A stretch of DNA of 6,569 nt from Candidatus Fermentibacterota bacterium (GTDB taxonomy: Bacteria > Fermentibacterota > Fermentibacteria > Fermentibacterales > JCC-6), in assembly GCA_030607835.1 (NCBI GenBank), contig JAUWJE010000111.1, positions 1 through 6,569 on the forward strand, given 5' to 3'. A model generated the notes under the pieces. It did no database searches, was not told the DNA's origin, and was given only the letters and a program-made list of their open reading frames with translations. The position numbers and the translations under genes are program-made. Shown in pieces: positions 1 to 6,382 of the stretch. The stretch's first letter is position 1, and every line of letters begins with the position of its first letter.

Positions 1-87
1 ATCTGTTTTCCGATAAGTAAGATAAAGAGCAATTCCAGCTATTAGTATTCCGGGAATCAGGTGTTTCCAGACACTATGTTTCTTCAA
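1..87 (-). CDS. Partial N-terminus of a probable UPF0104 / LPG-synthase-type integral membrane protein
   Basis: Only the first 29 codons are present; the gene runs off the window at base 1. The reading frame begins at a TTG (87-85), one base after the gmhA stop codon, with a G-rich AGG about 8 bases upstream as a modest ribosome binding site. The visible peptide starts MKKHSVWKHLIPG, continues into a hydrophobic helix (ILIAGIALYLTY) and ends RKTD. A short basic start, one membrane helix and then a positively charged R-K-x-D turn is typical of the N-terminus of the UPF0104/lysylphosphatidylglycerol-synthase transmembrane family, whose members often sit in glycan or lipid-modification clusters. 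That assignment is inference from a very short stretch. What is seen directly is an open frame, a membrane helix and tight linkage to gmhA, so it is probably the fourth gene of the same operon. Confidence 0.5.
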   Translation of the reverse strand, partial: MKKHSVWKHLIPGILIAGIALYLTYRKTD

Positions 88-88
88 A

Positions 89-664
89 TCAGTGACCTGC
101 CCCGGATGTATCTGTACATGCCCTTTCTACAGCTGAGCATATAGCATGTCCGGCTATCAGAAGCGCTTCCTGTACGTGACTGGTTTCGTCGGAAATCGCT
201 TTCACGGCAACATCGACCAGTTGTGCTATGGGTCCTCCATCACTGCCAGTGAAGCCTATGATCTTCATAGACTTCCTTTGAGCTTCCTCAACAGCTTTTA
301 TTACATTTCGCGAGCGTCCGCTCGTCGATATCGCAATCAGAATATCTCCAGGTTTTCCTAACGCCTCCAGTTGCCTGGCAAATATCTCTGAATAATCGTA
401 ATCATTAGCTATGGCTGTAACAATAGCTGCATTAGCCGTAATCGCGATAGCTGGAATAGCTTCCCGATCAAGACGGAAGCGGCCGATTAATTCACCTGCG
501 AGGTGCTGCGCATCAACAGCACTCCCGCCGTTTCCACAGAAGAAAATCGTTCCTCCGGAAAGAACAGACTCCACACATAGATCAGATGCCTTTTCAATCA
601 TTTCGCAGTCAATCGAAGCTATCGAAGCCTTCGCGGCTTTAACGTATTTCTCTATTTCAGTCAT
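89..664 (-). CDS. gmhA: Phosphoheptose isomerase (D-sedoheptulose-7-phosphate isomerase)
   Basis: A 191-residue cytoplasmic SIS-domain enzyme, the usual length for GmhA. It converts sedoheptulose 7-phosphate to D-glycero-D-manno-heptose 7-phosphate, the first step of ADP- or GDP-heptose synthesis for LPS core or S-layer/capsule glycans. Visible signatures are CGNGGSA (43-49), HLAGE with His54 and Glu58, the phosphate-binding STSG loop (113-116), and Gln165 and His173 in QEALLIAGH. The H-x3-E and Q-x7-H spacing reproduces the metal and catalytic residues known for E. coli GmhA (Glu65, Gln172, His180). An ATG 15 bases further upstream (679) is possible. The start at 664 was chosen because it overlaps the stop of the preceding reductase as ATGA and has GGAGG exactly 8 bases upstream. 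It is co-transcribed with the RmlD-like gene. The family is certain; the exact heptose product pathway is inferred because no gmhB or hldE is in view. Confidence 0.93.
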   Translation of the reverse strand: MTEIEKYVKAAKASIASIDCEMIEKASDLCVESVLSGGTIFFCGNGGSAVDAQHLAGELIGRFRLDREAIPAIAITANAAIVTAIANDYDYSEIFARQLEALGKPGDILIAISTSGRSRNVIKAVEEAQRKSMKIIGFTGSDGGPIAQLVDVAVKAISDETSHVQEALLIAGHAICSAVERACTDTSGAGH

Positions 665-1464
665 TTCCTTATCCTCCATCTTTCAACCGCATCCCACACT
701 GTAGGAAGTTCCAGGCCTCTGGATGTGGCCAGAGCTGAATAGGCAGGTCTTGGAGCGTCAAGATCAAGCTGTGACCAGGTTATTTCCTGAATTGTGCCTT
801 CTACATATTCCGCAAGTCTGGTTGCGAGGAAAGCAGGAGTCATCCCTGGATTGTTCACAAGATGAAATAGACCGGACTTGCCCTCAATAATAATCTTCAG
901 AACCGCCTCGGCAAGATCAGGCGCATAGGTCAGACAGGCAACCTGATCGGTGACAGCTTTGATCATGATGTTTTCTGACAGCATTCTCCAGAAATATGGA
1001 ACCATTCCCATCGATTCTGAAAATAGCCACGAAGTTCTTATTACGATGTTATTCTCATATCCGCGAAGGGCTTCAGATTCACCCTGAAATTTACTCTCTC
1101 CATAAATGTTAGCGGGTGATGGAGTATCATCCTCAAGAAATGGTTTCCCGCGGTCATACCTGCCATTGAAAATATGATCGGTTGAGAAGGTCACCAGTTT
1201 CCTGCCGGTGCGGGCAAGATTCCTAACTCCATCTCTGTGCACTCTGTATGCCAGTTCGGGTTTTCTCTGGCAAAGATCAACATCAGTTACAGCAGAGCAG
1301 TTGATGATCCACTCGGGATCTATTCTGTCAACTGTACTCTGAATCGATTCCGGCTCAGTGATATCCACATCAGGAAGATCAATTCCCTCCGCTTCATTTC
1401 CCAGCAGATTCAAGAATACTCTTCCCAGCTGCCCTTTCACACCGGTTATCAGAAATTTCTTCAC
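661..1464 (-). CDS. RmlD-like NAD(P)-dependent sugar-nucleotide reductase (dTDP-4-dehydrorhamnose reductase family)
   Basis: A 267-residue extended short-chain dehydrogenase of the RmlD substrate-binding family. RmlD proper reduces dTDP-4-keto-L-rhamnose to dTDP-L-rhamnose for O-antigen or capsule synthesis in the cytoplasm. Visible features are the Rossmann loop GVKGQLG (8-14), INCSAVTDVD (54-63), the STD segment (94-96), the catalytic YGESK (Tyr121, Lys125), RTSWLF (143-148), and the C-terminal APRPAYSAL that matches the RmlD RP-x-S signature. Start is GTG at 1464-1462, with AGAGGG 3 bases upstream and 19 bases after the phosphatase stop. Odd points: the usual STDYVFDG reads STDHIFNG, and the PTYA segment reads LTYA. 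No rmlA, rmlB or rmlC is in view, so the substrate may be another 4-keto sugar nucleotide and I withhold the symbol. It overlaps gmhA by 4 bases (ATGA). Confidence 0.85.
   Translation of the reverse strand: MKKFLITGVKGQLGRVFLNLLGNEAEGIDLPDVDITEPESIQSTVDRIDPEWIINCSAVTDVDLCQRKPELAYRVHRDGVRNLARTGRKLVTFSTDHIFNGRYDRGKPFLEDDTPSPANIYGESKFQGESEALRGYENNIVIRTSWLFSESMGMVPYFWRMLSENIMIKAVTDQVACLTYAPDLAEAVLKIIIEGKSGLFHLVNNPGMTPAFLATRLAEYVEGTIQEITWSQLDLDAPRPAYSALATSRGLELPTVWDAVERWRIRK
673..677 (-). promoter_or_regulatory. Shine-Dalgarno GGAGG deciding the gmhA start
   Basis: On the minus strand GGAGG is followed by 8 bases and then the ATG at 664-662, which overlaps the upstream stop as ATGA. The alternative ATG at 679 has no comparable site and would itself contain this motif, so the internal ATG is preferred. 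Confidence 0.75.
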
Positions 1465-1483
1465 TTTCCCTCTTTATTTCAAA

Positions 1484-2227
1484 TTAGACCGTGAACGGAA
1501 GTTTCGGCAATTCACAGTTGTTCATAACCATTTCGGGCATTTTTCCCGTAAGCAGATTGTAAGCGCCAGGAGCCACACTGTCTACCTCATGCTTTAATTC
1601 AATAGAAAGCAGATTATCACCGGGTTGATGAGCATCGGAAGAAAGTACATGAACCATGCCGGATTCAATAAGCCTCCAGGCTGTTTCAGCTGTGACTCCG
1701 GTTCCAGTCAGACTTCTTGCGCAGACCTGAATACCCACTCCCAGTTCTGAAAGTCTGCTTACCCTTTCAGGATGAGTCCGGCACCATGAGTATCTCTCCG
1801 GATGTGCAAGCAGCGGTCTGAATCCCTGTTTCAGAACAGCTCTGATTCTCAAAAGAGCAAATATCCATGGCATACCGAATGGATGTTCAATCAGAACCCA
1901 GGATGTTCCCGGAAGACTCAGGGCATCAAGAGTGTGCGCTGACGGTTTCCATCTGGCAAGCATGACCTCTCTGCCGGCAAGGACAGAGAATTCATCCTCT
2001 GCTCTCAATATGTTGGCATAGGAAAGAAATTCAAGGATTCTTTTTGACTGGGAATTGAACACTCTTACGCTGTTTGAAAGACGAAAATGAGGGGTTGCCA
2101 CTACAACAGCGGGGCGGGTCATCTTTTCCTTCATCTGGTGTAGAAGCTGAGTAGATTCTTCCCAGGTTGCGGGACCATCATCAACACCGGGAACAATATG
2201 ACAGTGAAGGTCTATTAACTGTTGAAT
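1484..2227 (-). CDS. CpsB/YwqE-type PHP-domain protein-tyrosine phosphatase, ATT start
   Basis: A 247-residue PHP-fold metal-dependent phosphatase of the CpsB/CapC/YwqE family (about 250 residues), known to dephosphorylate BY-kinases or related phosphotyrosine proteins that control polysaccharide synthesis and export. Metal-ligand motifs are visible in order: HCH (8-10) followed by VPGVDDGP (12-19), ATPH (44-47), GREV (85-88), AHPER (141-145), IQV (166-168) and SSDAH (196-200). The first in-frame ATG (2134) would remove the essential HxH and DDGP motifs, so it cannot be the true start. The frame is open back to a TAG at 2239-2237, and between that stop and HCH there is no ATG, GTG or TTG. The only well-placed candidate is ATT at 2227-2225, 5 bases after a perfect AGGAGG. 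It heads the glycan operon with the RmlD-like and gmhA genes. A sequencing error turning ATG into ATT is the main alternative. Confidence 0.87.
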   Translation of the reverse strand: MQQLIDLHCHIVPGVDDGPATWEESTQLLHQMKEKMTRPAVVVATPHFRLSNSVRVFNSQSKRILEFLSYANILRAEDEFSVLAGREVMLARWKPSAHTLDALSLPGTSWVLIEHPFGMPWIFALLRIRAVLKQGFRPLLAHPERYSWCRTHPERVSRLSELGVGIQVCARSLTGTGVTAETAWRLIESGMVHVLSSDAHQPGDNLLSIELKHEVDSVAPGAYNLLTGKMPEMVMNNCELPKLPFTV

Positions 2228-2232
2228 GGAAG

Positions 2233-2238
2233 CCTCCT
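2233..2238 (-). promoter_or_regulatory. Perfect Shine-Dalgarno AGGAGG for the ATT-initiated phosphatase gene
   Basis: AGGAGG on the minus strand lies 5 bases before the ATT codon at 2227-2225. It places initiation exactly where the family's N-terminus should begin, ahead of the HCH metal motif. Confidence 0.8.
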
Positions 2239-2265
2239 ATGCCGGGTAGATGATTCAATGCTGTT

Positions 2266-2272
2266 GGAGGGG
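2266..2272 (+). promoter_or_regulatory. Shine-Dalgarno GGAGGGG for the small plus-strand gene
   Basis: GGAGGGG is followed by a 9-base spacer to the ATG at 2282. This favours that start over the upstream in-frame TTG (2222) and ATG (2258), neither of which has a comparable site. Confidence 0.6.
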
Positions 2273-2281
2273 AATATAGCC

Positions 2282-2497
2282 ATGCTGAAGACCATTGTAA
2301 TACCAGTAATTCTTTTTGTATTGATTCTTGTTCCTGTAGCGCAGGCGAATGAGACCAGAGCTCTCGAACGCCTGATGAATGTTACTTCAGGTCTTGGTGA
2401 ACCGGGAGATGAACTGCTTGGTGAACCTGTCACCGGAAGTATGGTGATTACATCAAGTACTTTGATTCTGAGTGATTCTCTGAATCAATGCCTCTGA
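2282..2497 (+). CDS. Small secreted or membrane-anchored peptide of unknown function
   Basis: The only plus-strand gene supported in the window: 71 residues, not recognised. It begins MLK, followed by an uninterrupted hydrophobic core (residues about 4-19) ending VAQA, a classic signal-peptidase I site after residue 22. The mature part is about 49 residues, acidic, with two LGEP copies eight residues apart, and ends NQCL with a single cysteine next to last. The start is chosen for its good ribosome binding site and because it gives a textbook signal peptide; longer in-frame starts would put an acidic residue ahead of the core. It diverges from the phosphatase gene and its last 45 bases overlap the convergent 3' end of the methyltransferase gene. 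Without the signal sequence and binding site it could be dismissed as chance. A relic of a longer exported protein is the main alternative. Confidence 0.55.
   Translation: MLKTIVIPVILFVLILVPVAQANETRALERLMNVTSGLGEPGDELLGEPVTGSMVITSSTLILSDSLNQCL
2393..2427 (+). repeat. 11-bp direct repeat, 24-bp period, inside the small peptide gene
   Basis: CTTGGTGAACC occurs at 2393-2403 and again at 2417-2427. The 24-base period equals eight codons, so both copies encode Leu-Gly-Glu-Pro in frame, consistent with a small internal duplication. The second copy also forms a 5-bp hairpin, GGTGA/TCACC (2420-2434), with a 5-base loop and no T-run, so it does not look like a terminator. Confidence 0.5.
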
Positions 2498-3097
2498 ATC
2501 CATCTGAGGAAGAATCTTTAAGGCAGAGGATGAGTCTTTCCGCCCGTGCAGGACAATATGGCCTGCAGGTCTTCCTCCGGGACCTACGGGCTGGAGTATC
2601 TCAGGAGTAATTCCGTATGACTGACACCCGAGGATCATTTTCGGCAGAAGAGCTGGTCTGTTGATCATAATGAACAATCCTCCTGGAATCAGCAGATGTG
2701 CGGAGGCTCTGATAAAATAGTATAGGAGCAGATCTGAACCCGACCTTGAGATACGTCGTGCTTTGACGGGGCTGCTCCTGCCGGATCTGTTCCGTCCGAA
2801 AGGAGGATTCATAATTACCGCATCAGCGATTGTACTGGAAAGACCGCGTGGAACTGCTTCAACATTGCAGCATATACCTGCCAGATCAAGGTGTTTTCTC
2901 TTGAGTCTAATGGAATTGATCATTATTTGAAGCAATTCTATCTGAATATCAATTCCGATCCATCTGCAATCTGTATTCAGGATGGATGAGGCCAGCATTG
3001 CGCCACCACTTCCACAACCGAGTTCAATCACAACTGAACCTGGAGAAACATCAAGAGAATATGCAAGAAGCAAAGTATCCGTTGTCACAGATGTCAT
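2453..3097 (-). CDS. TrmN6-like adenine-N6 methyltransferase
   Basis: A 214-residue Rossmann-fold, SAM-dependent methyltransferase. Motif I is ELGCGSGG (25-32), the acidic motif II is IGIDIQ (47-52), and the catalytic motif IV is NPPF (97-100), the (N/D)PP(Y/F) signature of enzymes that methylate an exocyclic amino group. The opening TDTLLLA and the closing GHIVLHGRKD...LKILPQM resemble the tRNA1(Val) A37 N6-methyltransferase TrmN6/YfiC group, so tRNA is the likely substrate. Relative to TrmN6 (about 245 residues) it lacks the N-terminal strands before D-x-LLLA, and the frame upstream holds no other usual start codon. Start is ATG at 3097 with AGGA 4 bases upstream, 22 bases after the lipoprotein stop. 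It is the last gene of the rsmA operon. A protein- or rRNA-directed N-methyltransferase cannot be excluded. Confidence 0.75.
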   Translation of the reverse strand: MTSVTTDTLLLAYSLDVSPGSVVIELGCGSGGAMLASSILNTDCRWIGIDIQIELLQIMINSIRLKRKHLDLAGICCNVEAVPRGLSSTIADAVIMNPPFGRNRSGRSSPVKARRISRSGSDLLLYYFIRASAHLLIPGGLFIMINRPALLPKMILGCQSYGITPEILQPVGPGGRPAGHIVLHGRKDSSSALKILPQMDSEALIQRITQNQST

Positions 3098-3119
3098 CTG
3101 ATCCTGACAGGAATTCCCG

Positions 3120-3734
3120 CTACCTGTAAGTAGCCTTGGCTACACCCCATGTGTAGTGTTCACCGGTGTACCCGAGCGGTCTGTAATCGTACCACTTTTT
3201 TATCGACCATAATCCGTAAATGTCCTCAACCATGTGAAACATCACTCGTCCTCTGGCTGGATTGTCCCAGCCGCAGTAGTCGCTGCCGGCGGCGACTATT
3301 TCATAGTCTCGCCATATATCGACTGAATCTGATGGAGCCACCGGATCAGTAATCTCGGTAACGCTCATGCTGAAGGATGCCAGGCTGTCATCGGGAAATC
3401 CCGAACCTTCAACCGCGGCAAAAATATTGAGGACTGTGTTCTGTTCAACATCATAGTCCCAGCTGCTGAAATCCCATGAGGCTCCAAACTCCGCTATGTC
3501 GACATCATCAGCCAGGAACTGAAAGGAGGGATCACAGCATGACATAAACATCGCAATAGATCTGCCCTCAAAGGTATTCGAGAGGTTGAGAAGCACTGTG
3601 GATGGGGTATATGGCTGATACCAGGTGATGTCATCGTCTGGATTTGGATACTGCGGGTCTCTGGGATCGAAAAAAGAACATGAGGTGGCAAGAAGCAGAG
3701 TGGAAACGCTTAACACAATGAGAAGGATCTTCAT
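3120..3734 (-). CDS. Lipoprotein of unknown function, possibly NTF2-like
   Basis: A 204-residue exported protein with a short lipoprotein signal: MK, hydrophobic residues 3-15, then ATSC with Cys19 as the probable lipidated residue. The lipobox is slightly non-standard (Ala-Thr-Ser rather than Leu-Ala-Gly before Cys). Ser20 after the cysteine lacks an Asp retention signal, so by proteobacterial rules it would go to the outer membrane. The mature protein is acidic and rich in Asp, Ser and Tyr. Its layout is an N-terminal helix, a DPSFQFLADD segment, alternating strands, and a G-x-W-x-I-x-x-W-Y-D-Y-R pattern near 172-185, which resembles the NTF2/SnoaL-like fold seen in many uncharacterised lipoproteins. 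This fold call is inference. The gene lies 15 bases after the barrel protein gene, so the two may work together at the outer membrane. No specific function is recognised. Confidence 0.8.
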   Translation of the reverse strand: MKILLIVLSVSTLLLATSCSFFDPRDPQYPNPDDDITWYQPYTPSTVLLNLSNTFEGRSIAMFMSCCDPSFQFLADDVDIAEFGASWDFSSWDYDVEQNTVLNIFAAVEGSGFPDDSLASFSMSVTEITDPVAPSDSVDIWRDYEIVAAGSDYCGWDNPARGRVMFHMVEDIYGLWSIKKWYDYRPLGYTGEHYTWGVAKATYR

Positions 3735-3749
3735 TTGTTCACTTTCAGT

Positions 3750-5570
3750 CTAGAACTGGTAGTTAAGCCCGACATCGGCTTTCCAGTAACTTTGTATGTC
3801 ACGTGAATAAAAGGTTCTAGTCACACGAAGGGACAGAATTCCATTATTCAGGTTCATTCTAGTGCGCAGCCCGACATGGTGCTTGTGCTCGATGAGTGAA
3901 GGATTGCCGGTTGCGAATATATTTCTCTGAGAGTATTCCCAGGCATAATTAGGAGTTAGCCCGATTTTTTCAGTGACATGAAAACCCACATTCAAGGTAA
4001 CGATATTGCTGATTATCTCCTCGGATCTGCTGAAAACCGAGTTGTTAAAACTTCCATGATCACGGAAAGTGAAGGTGTTGGAAACACCCAGGGTAGTACT
4101 GTCTTCTGATATTCTCTGGAATGATGTTGTGGAAACAAGCCTTCTGAACAGCAGGTCTGACCCTTCATCGTTGACCTCCGGAAAGAGAAACGTTGTGTAA
4201 TCAGCGTTGAGCTTGATTGATTCCAGAAGCGTCCAGTTCCCACCAGGAAAATACCTGAATCCTGGACTGATACTGTATGAAGATGAAACCGTGCTGTTCG
4301 CGGATTGCTCCGCCATCAGATAAACAGTCTTTCTGCTCTGCCCCTGGATACTCGCATCCAGCGTTACTTTACTGCTGAGCGGGACTTCCGCGGAGAGTGA
4401 AAGAACTTCCCTCAGTTCATCGCAATCGCTGTTATCCCTGTGAGTATTCCCCCATTCATCATACCATTCCCCGAACGTATCAGATCTGTAGAGATGAATC
4501 AGCCGCTCAAATGTGATCCGACTGTCCCCCGGAGTATATTGAAGGCTTGAGGTAAAGGCTCTGTCATCGCTGATTTTGTATACATCGAAAAGAGTTGGAA
4601 CTCTCGCAGCTGTGCGCTTTGAATCGTTGCGACTGATGCCACGAGAGAGGTTCATGCTTAGTAGAAGATCATCAATTATCTGATATCTAAAGGAGGAGGT
4701 GATATTTCTTCTTCGATCCAGTCTGTCGCGAACATCTCCCCCTGAACTGCCTGGGTCAGGAATATCTTCATAGAAACGCTTCATGTAATCCCATCCGGTA
4801 GTCAGTTCCATACTCAGATACTCAAATGGAGTCGGTATCACAAAAGACAGGTTACTGTTCCAGTCATTCTGCCATAGACACTGGGCCGAATCATGATTAA
4901 TGGAAAAACGTCTTGAAGCTCCAGCCTGAGCGGCAATATTGCCGCCGTTGAAAACATCCGGAAATCCGTAACTCAATTTGGCAGTAAGCTGATCACTTCC
5001 CGTATCTAACTGATGTCCATGTGTTCTTTGCTCTCCGAATGTAAGATTCGTGTTAAGAACACTGAAAATGTTTTTATTCAAGGATATATCGACACCGCTC
5101 ACTCCTCCCTCATCATGACCTGTCTCTGTAGTGTCTCCGGATGGCCTCAAGTAATCCACAAAATGGGCTCCAAGTCTCAAATCGATCGACAGCCATGATG
5201 TCGGGGAATAACGTATCTGACCTGAAGTGGTGTTATTCAGTTTATCCCGGATTAACAAGCCATATCTCTCTTCAGTGCTGATTCTTCTTGCAAGATTAAT
5301 TCCGAACTCCAATTTGGATGTTGGTCGAAATGCCACACTGGCGGATCCGACACGGCCTTCAGTAAAACTCTGAATGCCCGGAATCTTCTCGGCTGAGAAT
5401 GTAGCATTAGCATTCATTGTAATCCTGGATGTGAGCTGATGCATCAGGGATATTGAATTAATAAGTTTACGGGAATCCTTGAATTGATCAAGTACAATGT
5501 CATAACCGACTGAAACAGCGTTGAGTACTGAAGCAAACAGAATAAGCAATACTACTACGGACTTCTTCAT
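3750..5570 (-). CDS. Probable outer-membrane beta-barrel protein, unknown function
   Basis: A 606-residue protein with a clear signal peptide (MKKS, hydrophobic 5-15, predicted cleavage near NAVS-VGYD). The rest consists of amphipathic strands with alternating hydrophobic residues, separated by polar turns or loops rich in Asp, Gly, Ser and Asn, such as those near 145 and 275. It ends LNYQF: a C-terminal Phe with aromatic residues at alternate positions is the classic recognition signal for BAM-mediated barrel insertion. No TonB box, plug, POTRA or OmpA domain was seen. Length and strand density would fit a barrel of roughly 20 or more strands, which is an estimate only. The start ATG overlaps the rsmA stop as TAATG, with GGAG 8 bases upstream, implying translational coupling. 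The lipoprotein gene follows after 15 bases. The substrate or role is unknown; I do not recognise a named family. Confidence 0.82.
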   Translation of the reverse strand: MKKSVVVLLILFASVLNAVSVGYDIVLDQFKDSRKLINSISLMHQLTSRITMNANATFSAEKIPGIQSFTEGRVGSASVAFRPTSKLEFGINLARRISTEERYGLLIRDKLNNTTSGQIRYSPTSWLSIDLRLGAHFVDYLRPSGDTTETGHDEGGVSGVDISLNKNIFSVLNTNLTFGEQRTHGHQLDTGSDQLTAKLSYGFPDVFNGGNIAAQAGASRRFSINHDSAQCLWQNDWNSNLSFVIPTPFEYLSMELTTGWDYMKRFYEDIPDPGSSGGDVRDRLDRRRNITSSFRYQIIDDLLLSMNLSRGISRNDSKRTAARVPTLFDVYKISDDRAFTSSLQYTPGDSRITFERLIHLYRSDTFGEWYDEWGNTHRDNSDCDELREVLSLSAEVPLSSKVTLDASIQGQSRKTVYLMAEQSANSTVSSSYSISPGFRYFPGGNWTLLESIKLNADYTTFLFPEVNDEGSDLLFRRLVSTTSFQRISEDSTTLGVSNTFTFRDHGSFNNSVFSRSEEIISNIVTLNVGFHVTEKIGLTPNYAWEYSQRNIFATGNPSLIEHKHHVGLRTRMNLNNGILSLRVTRTFYSRDIQSYWKADVGLNYQF

Positions 5571-6382
5571 TATAGATTCTCCGCAAGTCTGACAAACATC
5601 TCGGGCTTTACCTGCTCTGCCCTCAGCCCTGGGTCGATTCCTGTCCTGGCCAGAATCTCCAATGATTGATCGCGACCAAGAACAGGTGTCAGATTATTGA
5701 GAATGATTTTCCTCCTGGAAGCAAAGGACACTTTTACAATCTTCCTGAATTTACTGAATAACTCGCGAGAAACAATCGGCTCAGTTCGTCTCTCAAGAAC
5801 CACAACTCTTGAGTAAACCGCAGGAGTCGGGTAGAAATCCTCCGGATCAGCATCAAGAAGTGTCCGTACAGTATAATACGGCCATATCTGCAAGGCCAGC
5901 TTACCGTACTGCTTTCCCCCATCTAACGTAGACAGCCTTATGGCAACTTCCCTTTGAAGCATCAGTACAGCCTTCTGCACCTGATCAAAACTCTCTTCAA
6001 GCATTCTGAACAATATGGGAGAGGATATTGAATAAGGAAGGTTACCCACAACTGTATGAAACGGAAATCCCGGTAAAGTCTCAGGATTCACGCTGAGTAC
6101 ATCACCTCTAATCACTTTCAGAACTTCATCTGAGAACCTTTTCCGCAGAACATCCACCATCTCCGGGGATATTTCTACAACGGAAAGAGATCCGCACCGA
6201 TCAAGCAGTTTTTCGGTAAGAGCGCCTAAACCCGGGCCTATTTCAAGAACACTTCCGGACGTTGAGACTTCCTCAGCGATTCTGGACGCGATATAACTGT
6301 TCATAAGAAAACTCTGCCCGAGTTTTCGATTCGGAATAATACCTGCTTGCTTTAGAAATCGACGTAATTCGGTGATAAACAT
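5570..6382 (-). CDS. rsmA: 16S rRNA (adenine1518-N6/adenine1519-N6)-dimethyltransferase RsmA/KsgA
   Basis: A 270-residue cytoplasmic methyltransferase, the normal length for RsmA (KsgA). It dimethylates A1518 and A1519 in the 3'-terminal helix of 16S rRNA late in 30S assembly; its absence is known to give kasugamycin resistance. Visible motifs are KLGQSFL (20-26), SAM motif I VLEIGPGLGALT (45-56), Glu70 binding the ribose, GDVL (93-96), the catalytic NLPYSISSPIL (114-124), and MLQREVAIRL, which matches the family's Q-x-EVA-x-RL. The frame stays open to a TTG at 6484, but the ATG at 6382 is chosen because it overlaps the upstream gene's stop as TAATG and gives the family's normal length. AGAGG lies only 3 bases upstream, so initiation probably relies on coupling. 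It is followed, again by TAATG, by the barrel protein gene, an unusual partner. Confidence 0.95.
   Translation of the reverse strand: MFITELRRFLKQAGIIPNRKLGQSFLMNSYIASRIAEEVSTSGSVLEIGPGLGALTEKLLDRCGSLSVVEISPEMVDVLRKRFSDEVLKVIRGDVLSVNPETLPGFPFHTVVGNLPYSISSPILFRMLEESFDQVQKAVLMLQREVAIRLSTLDGGKQYGKLALQIWPYYTVRTLLDADPEDFYPTPAVYSRVVVLERRTEPIVSRELFSKFRKIVKVSFASRRKIILNNLTPVLGRDQSLEILARTGIDPGLRAEQVKPEMFVRLAENL

Larger units (their letters stand above)
2228..2281. other. 54-base divergent intergenic region between the phosphatase gene and the small secreted-peptide gene
   Basis: The region holds both ribosome binding sites: AGGAGG for the minus-strand gene and GGAGGGG for the plus-strand gene. Promoters for the two genes must overlap it or the neighbouring coding sequence. 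A TATATT on the minus strand (2278-2273) resembles a -10 box (5 of 6 bases) but has only a weak TTACAA about 16 bases upstream. No convincing plus-strand promoter was seen. Confidence 0.4.

Noticed and set aside
665..679. Upstream ATG (679) for gmhA
   Set aside because: It lacks a good ribosome binding site, whereas the ATG at 664 has GGAGG at 8 bases and an ATGA overlap with the preceding stop.
146..704. Plus-strand open frames (146-361, 411-704) over gmhA
   Set aside because: They lie antisense to a well-supported GmhA gene and have no binding site or family features; the apparent hydrophobic Ala/Ile run comes from the reverse of GmhA coding sequence.
1237..1597. Plus-strand open frames over the reductase and phosphatase genes
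   Set aside because: Both are antisense shadows with unlikely composition and no start signals.
2222..2281. Longer starts (TTG 2222, ATG 2258) for the small plus-strand gene
   Set aside because: They would bury the ribosome binding site and add a non-signal-like acidic leader before the hydrophobic core.
2215..2433. Minus-strand 72-residue open frame opposite the small peptide gene
   Set aside because: It has a Ser/Arg-rich low-complexity composition, no binding site and no recognisable domain; it looks like a shadow of the plus-strand gene.
2420..2434. GGTGA/TCACC hairpin as a terminator between the convergent genes
   Set aside because: The stem is only 5 bp, has no T-run, and lies inside coding sequence; it arises from the LGEP-encoding repeat.
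3149..3691. Cys-rich plus-strand frame (3149-3352) and minus-strand frame (3494-3691) within the lipoprotein gene
   Set aside because: They fall wholly inside the lipoprotein gene in other frames, with no ribosome binding site or domain.
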